DNA of 64,000 nt from Staphylotrichum longicolle (lineage: Eukaryota > Ascomycota > Sordariomycetes > Sordariales > Chaetomiaceae), in contig JAHCVI010000006.1 of the NCBI GenBank assembly GCA_019096155.1, positions 1,240,001 to 1,304,000 of the forward strand, given 5' to 3'. The notes under the pieces are model-generated. The model did no database searches. It saw only the letters and a program-made list of their open reading frames with translations, and was not told where the DNA came from. Each line of letters starts with the position of its first letter. The first letter of the stretch is position 1. Shown here one piece after another: positions 21,361-31,877 of the stretch. The position numbers were made by a program, and so were the translations under genes.

Positions 21361-22829
21361 CTAAGCATTCGACTTGCACGACCACGGAGTCTTCCCCTTG
21401 TCCTGCGCAATCGCCTCTCCTGAGCACCACAGGCCGAGGGCGCACAGCAGCAGGCCCACGAGCATCAGCAGCACGTTGGCGGAAAACTGGAGCGTCTTCT
21501 TGGGGGTGCTGAACCACTGGCCGTAGTTCATCCAGAGCCACAGCGAGCCGGGGATGCCGTACGTGAACCAGCTGGCAAACAGCGCGCACACCAGGCCGAG
21601 CAGGTTGCTGAAGACGGGGATCGACTGGGCGATGACCCAGGCAATGACCCAGATGGCGGCCGTGATGCCGAGCCAGCCGATGAGGCCGACCGTGGTGCGC
21701 TTGACCAGGTGCTTGGTGCCGGCGAAAACGCGCACAAAGATGTACTTGGCGGCGACGTGGCCGTAGATGACGCCCGCGATGACGATGGTCGGGATGGCGA
21801 TGCCCCAGATGACCTTCCTGACGACGTGGGAGCCGGCGGCCGAGAGGGCGGGCGAGGGCACGTCCTGGCCGACGTAGACGTAGATAACGACCGAGACGAC
21901 GATGTACAGGATGGTGTCGCACGTCTGCAGCAGCATCAGGGCCTTGGGCCAGTCGTTGGGCACCTTGAGCTCGGACATGACGCTGAAGAAGCACGAGTGG
22001 CCGCTGAAGGCGACGGCGATGTTGGTGACGGACAGGAAGGCGGACGTGAAGCCGATGGTGCGCGATACCTCGATGCTGGTGGTGCCGATGGGCTTCTCGA
22101 TGCCGACGTCGATCATGGTGATCAGGACGGCGGTAAAGATGGACGCGAACGAGGCGAACGAGTAGTAGCCGGCCGCTCGCAGGGTGCGGGGCGTGTTGAG
22201 CACCCAAAAGACTGCCAGGCCGACGACACCCCACACGATGGTGCACGTGGAGCTGTCGGTCAGGGTGTTGAGGCAGATGGTCCAGGTCAGGAGATGGCTG
22301 CCCATGACAAAGATCTGGAAGAGAGTCTGCGCCCAGCCAAAGATCTCCTGGAAAAGCTTGCCCATGCCGATGGACCTGCCCATGACTTCGCCAGCGTCGC
22401 CAAAGCTTTGAACCCAGGGGTGCGCTTTCCGGAACTCGCCCATGACGAGGCCCGAGTACGTCGACAAGACGCCCATGAAAACCAGGAGAACGATGCCGGG
22501 AGCCAGTCCAAGGTTTGCCACGACGGCAGGGAGCGAGAGGATACCCAGGGACACGGTCTCAGCAATCATGACCACACCGGCTTGCCTGCAAAGTAAAACG
22601 TCAGCGTCCAATTCGTCCTCCGGTGGGACTACTTTGGTGGGCAAACATACCACCAGTTGAGGGTGTGATAGTTGATCTCCATGGAGCCATCCTTCTCGTC
22701 CTCGTCTGGGGCATACACAACAGGAGCCGGTTCGATGCTGCCGGTCTCGAGGTTGTTCTGCGAGTCGTCTCTCTTCTTCTCGGAAAAGGCATCTGGAGCA
22801 ACTCCAGCGATCTGGGCGTTGGACGCCAT
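21361..22829 (-). CDS. amino-acid permease of the Aa_trans (AAAP) family
   Basis: Two exons on the minus strand, 22829-22651 and 22585-21361, joined over a 65-base intron (GTATGT...GCAG) that restores NWWQAG. The product is 467 residues. The first 55 residues are acidic and cytosolic, then about 11 hydrophobic segments follow. Family blocks are present: NWWQAGVVMIAETVSLGILSLP at the start of the transporter domain, GxVMGEFRKAHPWVQSFGDAG after helix 2, and AFSGHSCFFSVMSELK in the middle. These fit fungal neutral amino-acid permeases related to Neurospora mtr, which move amino acids with protons across the plasma or vacuolar membrane. The substrate range cannot be read from sequence. Third positions are strongly G/C biased, which suggests good expression. 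Confidence 0.93.
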
Positions 22830-25389
22830 CGGGACGGGTAGCGAGTGGGTCTCGCGAAATGAAAGTTATGGGGATTTGAGAGTTTTGTGCAGGTCAAATC
22901 CCAAAGCCAACGGGGGGGCTTGTGGCCTAGTCCGGGTGCGCGATGCCACGCCGGGCGCTAACAAGCCAAGCTTTTAGGGGCTGAAAAGGAGGGTGTTGGA
23001 AGTTGTCGATATCGAACTGGGAACAAAAACCTGGGGAAATCGACGCCCTGGGAGCTCAGCTTTTAAAGGAACTGGTTCGTCTCAAATCGCCCAGGAACGA
23101 ACCACGGCAGTTTTTCGCCGCGATCGTCCGCGATCGGAGAAATGGACATGGTGACAGGGTCCAACCAGGAAGATCAACACGAGTCGAACATGCTGAGCTC
23201 GTGGACCTCGTGGAGTTCGCGGCGCGGTCCCGTCTGGGGTACATTGACGGTTGAGCTGTGTTTGCTCAGTTCGGTCTCGCCCGGAATGTGCACGATTGCC
23301 ACTTGCCTCACCGAGGATGGAGCCACTGGTGGATCTTTTACGAGACTGGAACCCGGCCAGACCCTCGGGGACGCCCCGTCCTGGCCGGGGCTCACCGATG
23401 ACCGGCTAACCACGGTCGAATCCACTCTGAGCTGTCTCTCATTGAGTAATCGCGTCTCCAGCAGCTCCCAAGACCCCATTGAAGGTTGCGATGGTGGCGG
23501 AGTCGATGTTCCGGTAATGCCGCAGTTGGGCCCTGAGAAACAACACAACACGGATCGCAACAATTGAGAGCTTGGAACATTGTCAGAGTCGCAGTTCAGT
23601 GCTTGCCTGTTGCATGAAATCCAATAATCCGTTAAGGGTATAACCCTGGTGTACGAGTGTGCAGTCAAAGTCCCTTGAAAAATGCGATGTCCACAAGAAC
23701 CAATTGAGATTGTAAAACCATTCCATGACTCGTCGACGTCACCGAGGCCCACATCAGCCAAGACTCCAAGACAACCTCCACCAGTTTCGCATGAGTCTCC
23801 ATAAACTCCCTCATATGTTGATCCCTTGAGTCTTGGAAAGTCAACGTGTTACCGTAGCTCGAGCGGTAGCTCGCCTCAGCTCGCGTAGGTTTCCCCAGAC
23901 ACTTTACCGTCACCTTCCATTTCCAGACAAACACGATTGGTCACAAAGTGGGTAATGCAAGGAACCGCATGCAGGGAGTGGCGCCGCCTTGTGCCGCAGC
24001 TGAAGCATCCTGGTACTCCCTCCACTTGACCCCCTAATTTAGCTGTTCTCCGTTCTGTTGACCCAGCTTCCCCAGAGTTTCCCAACTACCGACAAGGCAT
24101 CAAAGAGTCTCGCCCTTTAACCTTAACCCCAGAGTTCGAGATGACAGGTTCCACACGCCCTTTCACAAGGGAAAGAGAGAGTAGAGGTCTAGATTCAGGT
24201 GGTTGCTTTAGAGATCTAGATCGTTCCGTTGCTTGGGTTGCACCGGGACCCGGCACTTGGACCCCGCCGACGCGCCGGTTGTGCTAGTATTACGCCGTGC
24301 ACACCTTCCAGATTGGCCTGACCGCCCGGTTGGGACGGCGCGGGGGAAGAGTTGGGGTAAGAGCCCACTTATTCTGTGCTGGGATGGGATGTTGGCGCTC
24401 CCTTCGCCCGCGCAAAATGCGCCAGGGGTTGACCTGTGCAGTGTGACAGCAGGATACGTCACTCGTTGCGGTTAGGGGCTGTCCGAGTCGTTTGTTGATC
24501 CATGGGGAATTCGTTGTTAGGTAAGATGGTTGATCCGAGACAAACCGAGACGATGTACATACGAGAGCTCAGTAACGCGGCATCAAGGTCTCCCCGAGCG
24601 TGCAGGGTGAGGAAACGAGGAAATCCAATGTTCAAGCGTAAACCTTCTGAATTGGGACAACAGTGCGCACGTCAATGGCAACCTCGAGCAACGCGGTCTC
24701 AAGCTCAGCATCAAGCGACCGATCATACCACAAACCCGACTGGGCAAACCCACTTTTGCCTCGGATGCGTTTTGAGCGGAGCCATACGATTGAACAAGCC
24801 GGACATGCCGTCCTTTGTCCTCGGACTTCTTCGAGCTCAGAAGCCTCTCCCGCCGTCTTTTGAGACTTGATCACTTGTCCCCTTTTCCTCTCGTCCACAG
24901 TGCTGAGTCTGACCAAGGCAGCGCCTCGATGTACAACAACATAATGGCCGCGATGCCGTCGCTATTGTCGCGGCAACCCAGGATTCCGGCTGGCACATGG
25001 TTTCGCAGTCCTCAGAAGCGGCTGGGGAGCTGGTCTCCATAATAGGTTCCAAAAGACAAGACCCGAGTCGGTCCGAAGTGCTGGGCTGAGTCTTGGCAAA
25101 AAGTTCCGAGACCGTCGATGGCATAGATGGCGATCACGAACGGACGGCAGGCACACAATATCTTGGCCTCATTAAACGCTTTCTGGCACTTACTCTACTG
25201 GTAACTGGACCGCCGCGTCGAGAATGCACAGACTTGATAGACCTGGCGATGTACGAGGCGTGCTCTGCAAGACTGAACAACATGGCGAGATCATGGTCTG
25301 CCCATTGGGTACCCTATCTCTCAGCTTTTGTTGCGCGGGTTGGAAGCAGAAAATGGAGTGTGAAAGGGTCAAACTGACTTGGGCAAGGC
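22830..25389. other. 2.6-kb gene-poor region
   Basis: Many short frames on both strands with no recognisable motif or consistent codon bias. The left end is the permease promoter. The right part borders a decayed subtilisin fragment and may contain further unrecognisable debris of it, since frames on the minus strand around 24840-25150 hint at, but do not prove, a serine-motif region. Confidence 0.4.
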
Positions 25390-25858
25390 CTATCTAGTTT
25401 CCGATAGCGAGTCCGTGTTCTCAGCCACGAGAGCGAGATACACCTCCACCATCGGCGCCACCTCCATCAGGAGCCTGAGCTGCGCCATCGGACTGCCATG
25501 ACCGTACGTATTAGCAGCCTCCGCCAAGTTGGTGTCTGGGACAGTCCGTCATTCCCCTAACTTTTGCCCGTCTTACCCCTGAGTGGAAGCACGGCTGCCC
25601 AAGGTCCACACTGGTGTCGAGGATTGCCACCTGAACGGGTCCGGGTGGGCTGACACCCCGTGTCTGAATCCGAGCGATGGCTGCCCATACCTTCTTGAAA
25701 TCATTCAGCCAGTCGGCGGGTTTGGCGTGCCGACGTGTGTGACTGATTCTTCGACAAGGCGAATGCGGTTTGCAAATCTTCAGGGAGGCACGCCCGGGCA
25801 GCTGCTTGACGCCCCTCGTCGACGAAGGAGGTGAAGGCTTCCGTCCCGAGGAGTTCAA
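25390..25858 (-). pseudogene. decayed subtilisin-like (S8) peptidase fragment
   Basis: On the minus strand one frame (25858-about 25550) encodes WLNDFKKVWAAIARI and then VQVAILDTSVDL, the neighbourhood of the catalytic Asp (codon 25616-25618) of fungal S8 peptidases, with DTG changed to DTS. After a phase change near 25540 a second frame encodes NTYGHGSPMAQLRLLMEVAP then VEVYLALVAEN, the catalytic His region (codon 25498-25500) with HGT changed to HGS. A stop follows at 25390. The order and spacing of Asp and His blocks fit the family, but a frameshift, altered motifs, an early stop and no clear Ser block mean it cannot make an active enzyme. It is probably a remnant of the large fungal S8 proteins linked to non-self-recognition loci. 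Confidence 0.6.
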
Positions 25859-26372
25859 ACAAGGTTGCAGTATTCCGTGGGAGGTGTTAGTATTTGGTAG
25901 TTCTCAACGAGATCTGAAGATGGAGTTGATTTCTTATAGCACCTTCTCATCCGGGAGCTAGACGGGCGTGTTTGCCAGCACCGCCCCGAAGCATAATAGT
26001 CGAACTCGCGTTCCTAGCTGCAAGACTCAAGCCGCACTGGTAGGCATGGACAAGTGATGTTTAGCCTGTTCCCGACGCCTGGAGAAAACTAATCCCGCCT
26101 GTCGTCACGTTCCTGCGGGCTGCGAAGGCAACGGGTCATCGATCATTCTGTAAGTTTTGTCATGGTTCTTGTGCGACTCAGGTGCGGCGGCCAGAACAAA
26201 CATTCAAAACATCGACTGGCAACTTGAAGTCATATTATGTTGCGGATCCGACGAAAAGTGATCTTGCATGCATGGAGGGTGTCGTAGAGAAGAGAACCAC
26301 AGATCGAAAAGGAATTGTGAGTCAAAGGAAAAAGAAACCTGCGGATGATTGCATCCTTAATTTTGTTATGAT
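25859..26372. other. intergenic, no gene seen
   Basis: Short frames only. It is the flank between the subtilisin remnant and tRNA-Arg. Confidence 0.5.
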
Positions 26373-26451
26373 CGATCCACCCAGGGGTCGAACCTGGAAC
26401 CTCCTGATTACCGAATCGTAGTCAGACGCTCTGCCATTGAGCCAGCGGACC
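26373..26451 (-). tRNA. trnR-ACG: tRNA-Arg (ACG) with 7-base intron, copy 1
   Basis: On the minus strand: acceptor GGTCCGC/GTGGATC, D-arm GCTC/GAGC, anticodon stem TCTGA/TCAGG, loop CTACGA plus A, and T-arm CCAGG-TTCGACC-CCTGG with discriminator G. A 7-base intron (26409-26415) lies one base after anticodon ACG (26417-26419). The mature sequence is identical to the copy at 39705; only the intron differs by one base. Confidence 0.95.
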
Positions 26452-26756
26452 TGTTGAAATCGCCGGCCCCAGTTCTCGGTTCTTGTGCGCACGAGCAGGG
26501 AGTGTGGTGGAGAAAGGGGCGAATCTGTGACATGGCAACCCTAACCCACTACTAAACAGGGACCAGCCAGGGAAGAGTTCGGACTGTTGAAGCATATTAA
26601 GCGTAAACGCGCGTCGTTGATTCTCATCCAAAGGACCAGTACTTCAGCTTGGGACCTAGAGCCATTGTCCCACTCAGTGGTATGCCGGATGATGTGGTGA
26701 CTGGGTCCATAGGTCCCTTTGAACCTGCCTGATGATGACTTGCACCGCTTGGCCAC

Positions 26757-27784
26757 TCATCGCTTCTTGTCCTTCGACTGCCACGGAAGCGACCAACCAG
26801 ACCCCGAGACCTTTGACGCTGCCGCTTTTGAAGCATCCTCCATCTTCTTGAAAGCGGCCTGCTGCAACACCATCCAGCGACCCTCCATCTCATCCTGGCT
26901 AATCGCCGGCTTTCCGGCCTGGATGTCTGTGTCCTTGTCGTCCTTGCCGTTGTACTCCCCATCCTTCAACCCGAGAACCTGGCAAAGAGCCTCCGCTTTG
27001 CTCAGCAGCCACTCCTCATATTTCAGCCCGTGCTTCCAATGGTCGGGCAAAACCGAGTATCCGAGATAGCCTCCCAACAAGGCGCCCGCAAAACAGGCAT
27101 TGGTGTCGGCATCCCCGCCGCGCATGATCAGGTCCGTGGTGAGGTCCTCGAAAATCCGGCTCCGTTCCAGCAAACCCCCTTGACTTGCCGCCATCCTCTT
27201 GATCGCCATCCGCAACAACACCACCCCCGACCCGAGTGTCTTGTACACGTACCCAATCGCCGCCTGATCATCCAACTTCAAAGCATCCAACCCGCCCTCC
27301 GGCTTGACATGCCTCCATAGCTCCTCCAAATCCAACTCTCCCTCCCCCTCGCCCCGTCCCTCCCCCTTATACCACCCAACCGCTCTCTCGATCAACGCAT
27401 CCACATCCCCCTCCCCACCCACCTCCCCCCTCACCACGGCCCTCACCAGCCCGGTCCCCACCACACACGCCAACACGCACCGCGGATCGACATGCGTCAC
27501 CCTCGAGATGCGCGCGGCGACCTCGAACGCCTCCTCCACCCGCCTCCACAGGCACGCCACGCCCAGCGGGTGCGTGCGCATCAGGCTCCCGTTGGGCGCC
27601 ACCCGCTTGCCCGTCCGCTCCCAGTACCCGCGCGCCACCGGCTCCGGGTCCGCCTCGAACCCGGCGCTGGCCACCACCGTGCCGACCAGGCGGCCCAGGC
27701 CGAGGGGCATGGTGTCGAGCGGGCGGAAGCCCTGCGTCACCCAGACGCGGAGGCGGGTTGCGACGTCCTGCTGCGTCGGCAGCG

Positions 27785-27816
<32 letters not shown>

Positions 27817-28187
27817 TCTTGGGCATCGGTGGTGCCGCCGGTCTTGGCGGTGTGCAGGAACGAGAGGAGGAGGAGCAGGGCGTGGTCGGTGTCGTCGGTC
27901 CAGTGGCCCGGTTCCTTGGGGGCGCGGTGCGAGTCGAGGGTGAAGGGGGTGGGGCCGTGGGGCGCGGGGCCGGTGAGGGTGAAGCGGCCTGAGGGGTAGG
28001 CGGCGGCGGCGGAGGCGGCGGAGAGGAATTCAGTGTAGAGGCCGATTGCGTCGCCGAGGGCGGAGCCGACGAGGACGCCTGCGACACGGTCGTGGAGGGT
28101 AAAGCGCGCCGCGTGCAGGAGGGTGCTTGTCGAGGAGACGGGGAGGGTTAGGAGGAGGGGGAGGGTGGGCGGTGAAGGTGAGCTCAT
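26757..28187 (-). CDS. ADP-ribosylglycohydrolase family protein
   Basis: A single-exon protein of 476 residues on the minus strand. Family motifs occur in order: GVLVGSALGDAIGLY (residues 37-51), the metal-binding HWTDDTDHALLLL (95-107), and near the C-terminus MRGGDADTNACFAGALLGGYLG, equivalent to the second Mg-binding GDxDT motif. These coordinate two Mg ions that cleave ADP-ribose from proteins or hydrolyse related ribosyl bonds. Between the first and second halves, residues 125-135 are a run of 11 glutamines coded by mixed CAG/CAA, so the protein carries an uncommon poly-Q insertion directly after the TDDT helix. All acidic ligands are present, so activity is expected. The substrate is unknown. 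The 305 bases between this gene and tRNA-Arg show nothing. Confidence 0.93.
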
Positions 28188-28693
28188 TGTGGGGTGTGAG
28201 GGTGTTTGATGGAGGGTAGGTTGTTGGTGACTTGGTTTTGTGAATGAGGGTGTATTGAGACTGGGTAATTGGAAACTGCGCGTGAGAAACTAGAGGTTTA
28301 AGTCATCCGATCATTGATGCCTGGAGTTTTTGCCGCGTCACTCCGATTGTGTTAGTGTTAGATTTCAGGCAGCCGTTTGGGGTTATTTGAGAACGCGTGT
28401 TGAGTGTGAAGATGACATGGATTTCAGCAGGGACGCTCAGCCGCAGCGCCTGGTCGTTAACCCGAAGTCCTGTAAGCGCCCAATTGCGTAACGCTATTCG
28501 CGCGTGGAATGTTCCGTCACGCATGCCCGGTTGTGCCTGTTCAAAATTCAGCCAACCAACAAACTTTCTTTTCCCTCACTTCATGTCAAAGCATCTTGAG
28601 CCAGACAGCTTCACGGTCAACCGCGATACCCAGCCTGAATTGCCCATCAAACCCCGTGTGGGGTATTTCCCTTCTTTTTTAAATTTCTTTGAC
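28188..28693. other. intergenic, no gene seen
   Basis: Spacer between two divergent genes. The frame of the downstream squalene-epoxidase copy is open from 28397, and an alternative upstream Met exists at 28583. Confidence 0.5.
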
Positions 28694-30236
28694 ATGGTTA
28701 CAAGGCCATCGGCCGCAACGTGCGACGTGCTCGTGATTGGCGCTGGGATTGCTGGGTGTGCCATTGCGTCGACATTTGCAAAGCAAGGATGATGTGTCAT
28801 TGTGGTAGAGAGAACCCTCGATGGCCCTGAAAGGATCGTTGGGGAGCTTCTTCAGCCCGGGGGTGTCAATGCTCTGCGCAAGCTGGGCTTGGCCCAGTGC
28901 TTGGAGGGCATAGAAGCAACGCCAGTGGAAGGATATCATCTCTACTGGAAAGATGAGCAAGCCACCTTCTGGTTCTGCCCGGTCCCTAGAGACTCGATAT
29001 CCAATGGAGACAGCGAAGCGCCCACGGGACGCAGCTTTCACCACGGAAGGTTCGTCGAAAATCTGCGACGTTCCATCGTTCGCGAGCCAAACATTACGCT
29101 CGTAGAAGCAACGGCAGTGGAGCTGCTCAGAAATGAGAAAACAGGCGCAGTTACTGGAGCAGTCTGCTCCCGCCAGGGGTTACCGTTAGAGAAGGTTCGT
29201 TCATGGTCGATGAGAAGCACACATATGACTCTCTTTCACGCCCGTCTGACGCGCCACGCAGTATTTCGCATCTCTTACGGTTTTGGCTGATGGAGCCAAC
29301 TCCAATTTTCGGTCGCAGTTTACTTCTCATCGGCCAAAGGCGCAGTCTAGATTCTGGGGCCTTGAGATGGTGGACACTGACCTGCCTCGTCAACGCTATG
29401 CGTACGGGGTTCTTGGGTCCGGACCGCCAGTCTTGATGTATCAAATCGGCCCTCGCGAAACGAGGATTCTCATCGACATTCCCGATGAGACACGTCGCCA
29501 CCTCGAGAGCAACAGATCAGTCAAAACTTACCTACACGAACGTGTGCTCCCAAAGCTACCTCCGTCAGTACGGCCCAGCCTTGAAAAGGCTCTGGAAGAA
29601 GAGTACCTGCGCAGCGTATCTAATGCGTGGATGCCCTCGACTCGAAACTCAACGCCCGGGCTTCTGATGCTGGGGGATGCTTCCAATATGCGCCACCCTG
29701 TCACCGGCACTGGTATGACAGTCGCGCTCAAGGATGTCGTTCTCTTGGGTGAGATGCTACACCCGAGGCGCATCCCATCCCTGGACGACACGGATTCCGT
29801 CCTGAAGACATTGCGCCGCTTTCACTGGAGAAGGAAAGCTTACAGCGCATCCCTCAACATCCTGGCACAGGCTTTGTACCTACTCTTTGTTTCCGAAGGT
29901 GCATTTCCAACCCGAACTTGCGCTCCACCATCACCTCTCCGGCTGCTAATGCTCAACCCAGATCCAGCGCTCGGCATCATGCAACGCGGGTTCATCCGCT
30001 ACGTCCAAGTGGGGGAGACGAACTTTACTGAGCCTGCTTGGCTCATGGGCGGAGTCGTTGATTCCCCTGTGCTCTTGTTACGCCACTTCTTCAAGATTGC
30101 CATCTACAGCATCGGTTTGCATCTGTGGCAAGCCAGCTAGTTGGGTCTGCCGGTGGCACTTTCCCAAGCGGCCTCTGTGTTCATTTCTGCCGTTATTGTC
30201 ATCTGGCGGCCGATTGTTGACGAGCTGCAGCCCTAG
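28694..30236 (+). pseudogene. ERG1-like: squalene epoxidase (Erg1-like) with two nonsense codons
   Basis: All landmarks of squalene monooxygenase are present: the FAD-binding VLVIGAGIAGCAIAS, IVGELLQPGGV, LTVLADGANSNFRSQF, and GDASNMRHPVTGTGMTVALKD, plus the hydrophobic C-terminal anchor. Two introns fit well: 29195-29261 (67 bases) and 29899-29961 (63 bases, branch GCTAAT, removing a non-conserved insert). With these removed the reading frame is intact over 471 codons except for TGA at 28790-28792, inside the FAD-binding region where relatives usually have Arg, and TAG at 30138-30140, 31 codons before the natural end. Both could arise by C-to-T change. As read it makes only 32 residues, so it is called a pseudogene of a second copy; readthrough or sequence error are the alternatives. 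The normal enzyme makes 2,3-oxidosqualene in the ER. Confidence 0.85.
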
Positions 30237-30404
30237 CATGAGCGGGCGAGAGTTAACGCCTTTTACGCCAACATGGGCGGCTCTGTGCTCCAGACGCCCG
30301 ACTTCCCACCCTGTCGTCCCATCCATGCCACCTCCACTCATTCCATGTGCGCGCAAGGATGAATCGGTGGTCCCGACATCACAAGGAACAAAGTCTGGGA
30401 TTGC

Positions 30405-31021
30405 AGCAAATCGCACCATTTCGCAAAAGTGTTTGCCTTCATCCAAGCAGGCGGGATCCTGCTGCAATTAATCACCCGACGAAGCCAGCAGCTCAGTGTC
30501 ACTCCTCTGGGCTTCGTGGAGAAGCCCGTATGGAACAGCTGGCAGCGTCGACTACAGCGGGTTGGATCCACCCCCCCCTGCCGAGGATCCCGAATGACTA
30601 CTCACCGCCACCACCAACAGGGACAGAAGCCACCATCGTGTGGATCGTCTCGGTAGTCCACGCCGGGTTGCACGTCCTGTGCTGGTCGTTTCCGTTTCCG
30701 ACTCTGATTGAGAGGATACTATGGCGGGCCAGCAGCTTGACCCTACTCGCGGTCATGGGCGTTGGTGGACTTGTACCTGTTCTGTCAACACGTCCGTGGT
30801 TTGACTTCTCGTTCAGTATGCTTTGGATTTGGGTCCGGGAGGCACGGAGGCAGACGTTTGCGAGGCAGTGGCTATTTAGTGTGATTGTGGACTCTGCTTA
30901 TGTGTTGTACATTTTGGCTCGCCTCGTCATCCTGGCTGAGATCTTTGCTGCTTTTCGGAGGATGCCGGTAGATGTGTACTCTGAAGTGGACTGGACGTCC
31001 TTTTGGCCGCATGTGTCATAA
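30405..31021 (+). pseudogene. remnant of a fungal multi-pass membrane protein
   Basis: In one frame, 30405 to about 30530 encodes HFAKVFAFIQAGGILLQLITRR then QQLSVTPL, a block typical of large uncharacterised fungal membrane proteins. In a second frame, about 30585-31021 encodes the C-terminal part of the same family: VVHAGLHVLCWSFPFPT, ERILWRASSL, YVLYILARLVILAEIFAAFRR and the ending VDVYSEVDWTSFWPHVS. The segment that normally links these, about 100-150 residues with another helix, is missing, and no N-terminal half is present. It is therefore a truncated, internally deleted and frameshifted gene. It lies directly after the squalene-epoxidase pseudogene. Confidence 0.55.
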
Positions 31022-31877
31022 GGATGTGTCCTCACTGAGCTCCGGTAGTAGATTTCTGTGTGCTCAGGGATTGATTGCACGGAACTGGGCCGGTGATGAC
31101 AGGGCATCTGCACGGCTGATCCTGGGGGTGGATTTAGTAAGGTAGTACGTGGGGGAGCGCGTGCCATGATTGGTGGCTGGCATGCTTCACTCACCATGAA
31201 CCAGCATGAATCATAGTGAATCGAAGCCTAGCTGCTTTCTGGTATTGGTGATGCATGAAGTCCGTATTAAAACGGGGATTATTCCCCGTATGTCGTAGAG
31301 CATTCCTGATCAAAGTGGCGATGGGGTCCGAAGATGCACCACATGGTGCCGCAGGCTGGAGCCACTCCGCCATGTAAGTTCTTGCGATCTCCCGTCCCAA
31401 AACTGCAACGAAATCACAATGAGGAACGAGATTTTGCCGAACGGATTTTCCAATAAACATGAAGACCCAACTTGAACCGACATCGCCTGAGCCTTCTTCT
31501 AATTGTGGATTACTGTGTACGCGCCTGAGCGGGATATTTGCTGACCCCCGTATCTCTGATGTAGGTATCCAATACCAGGGCAGGCTAGTGTGTTGGGGTT
31601 TAGAACATGGTTGAGGGAATTGGAAGAGCAGGGAGAGATTTAGAAAGACCATCCCATGAGCCACTTGGAGGAGGGCACAGCATAAAGAAGTAGAAGCTCG
31701 ACTTGATTAGGTACCCAACGAACGGGTCTAAGTACCCTACAAGCAACTTCTATGTGCTGTCTAATACCATCTCCAACCCATCATCTCGCCTCCTGACGCT
31801 GTACCATGAACCTTTCTCGCCTCAGACCAATAGATCCTCTCTTGATGTCCCCGTGCGAAGGCCTTTTGTCGAAGGGC
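31022..31877. other. intergenic, no gene seen
   Basis: A 157-residue minus-strand frame (31191-31664) shows no motif and irregular codon use, so it is not called. TAGGTACCC and AAGTACCC elements occur at 31708-31740. Confidence 0.45.

Noticed and set aside
21709..22596. 295-residue plus-strand frame over the amino-acid permease
   Set aside because: Asp/Gly/Val-rich composition is the usual shadow of a G/C-third-position gene on the other strand.
28790..28792. Explaining the TGA in the squalene-epoxidase copy by an intron
   Set aside because: The codons immediately on both sides match the family, leaving no room for even a minimal intron.
31191..31664. 157-residue minus-strand frame in the spacer
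   Set aside because: No recognisable motif, irregular codon use and no start context; not distinguishable from chance.
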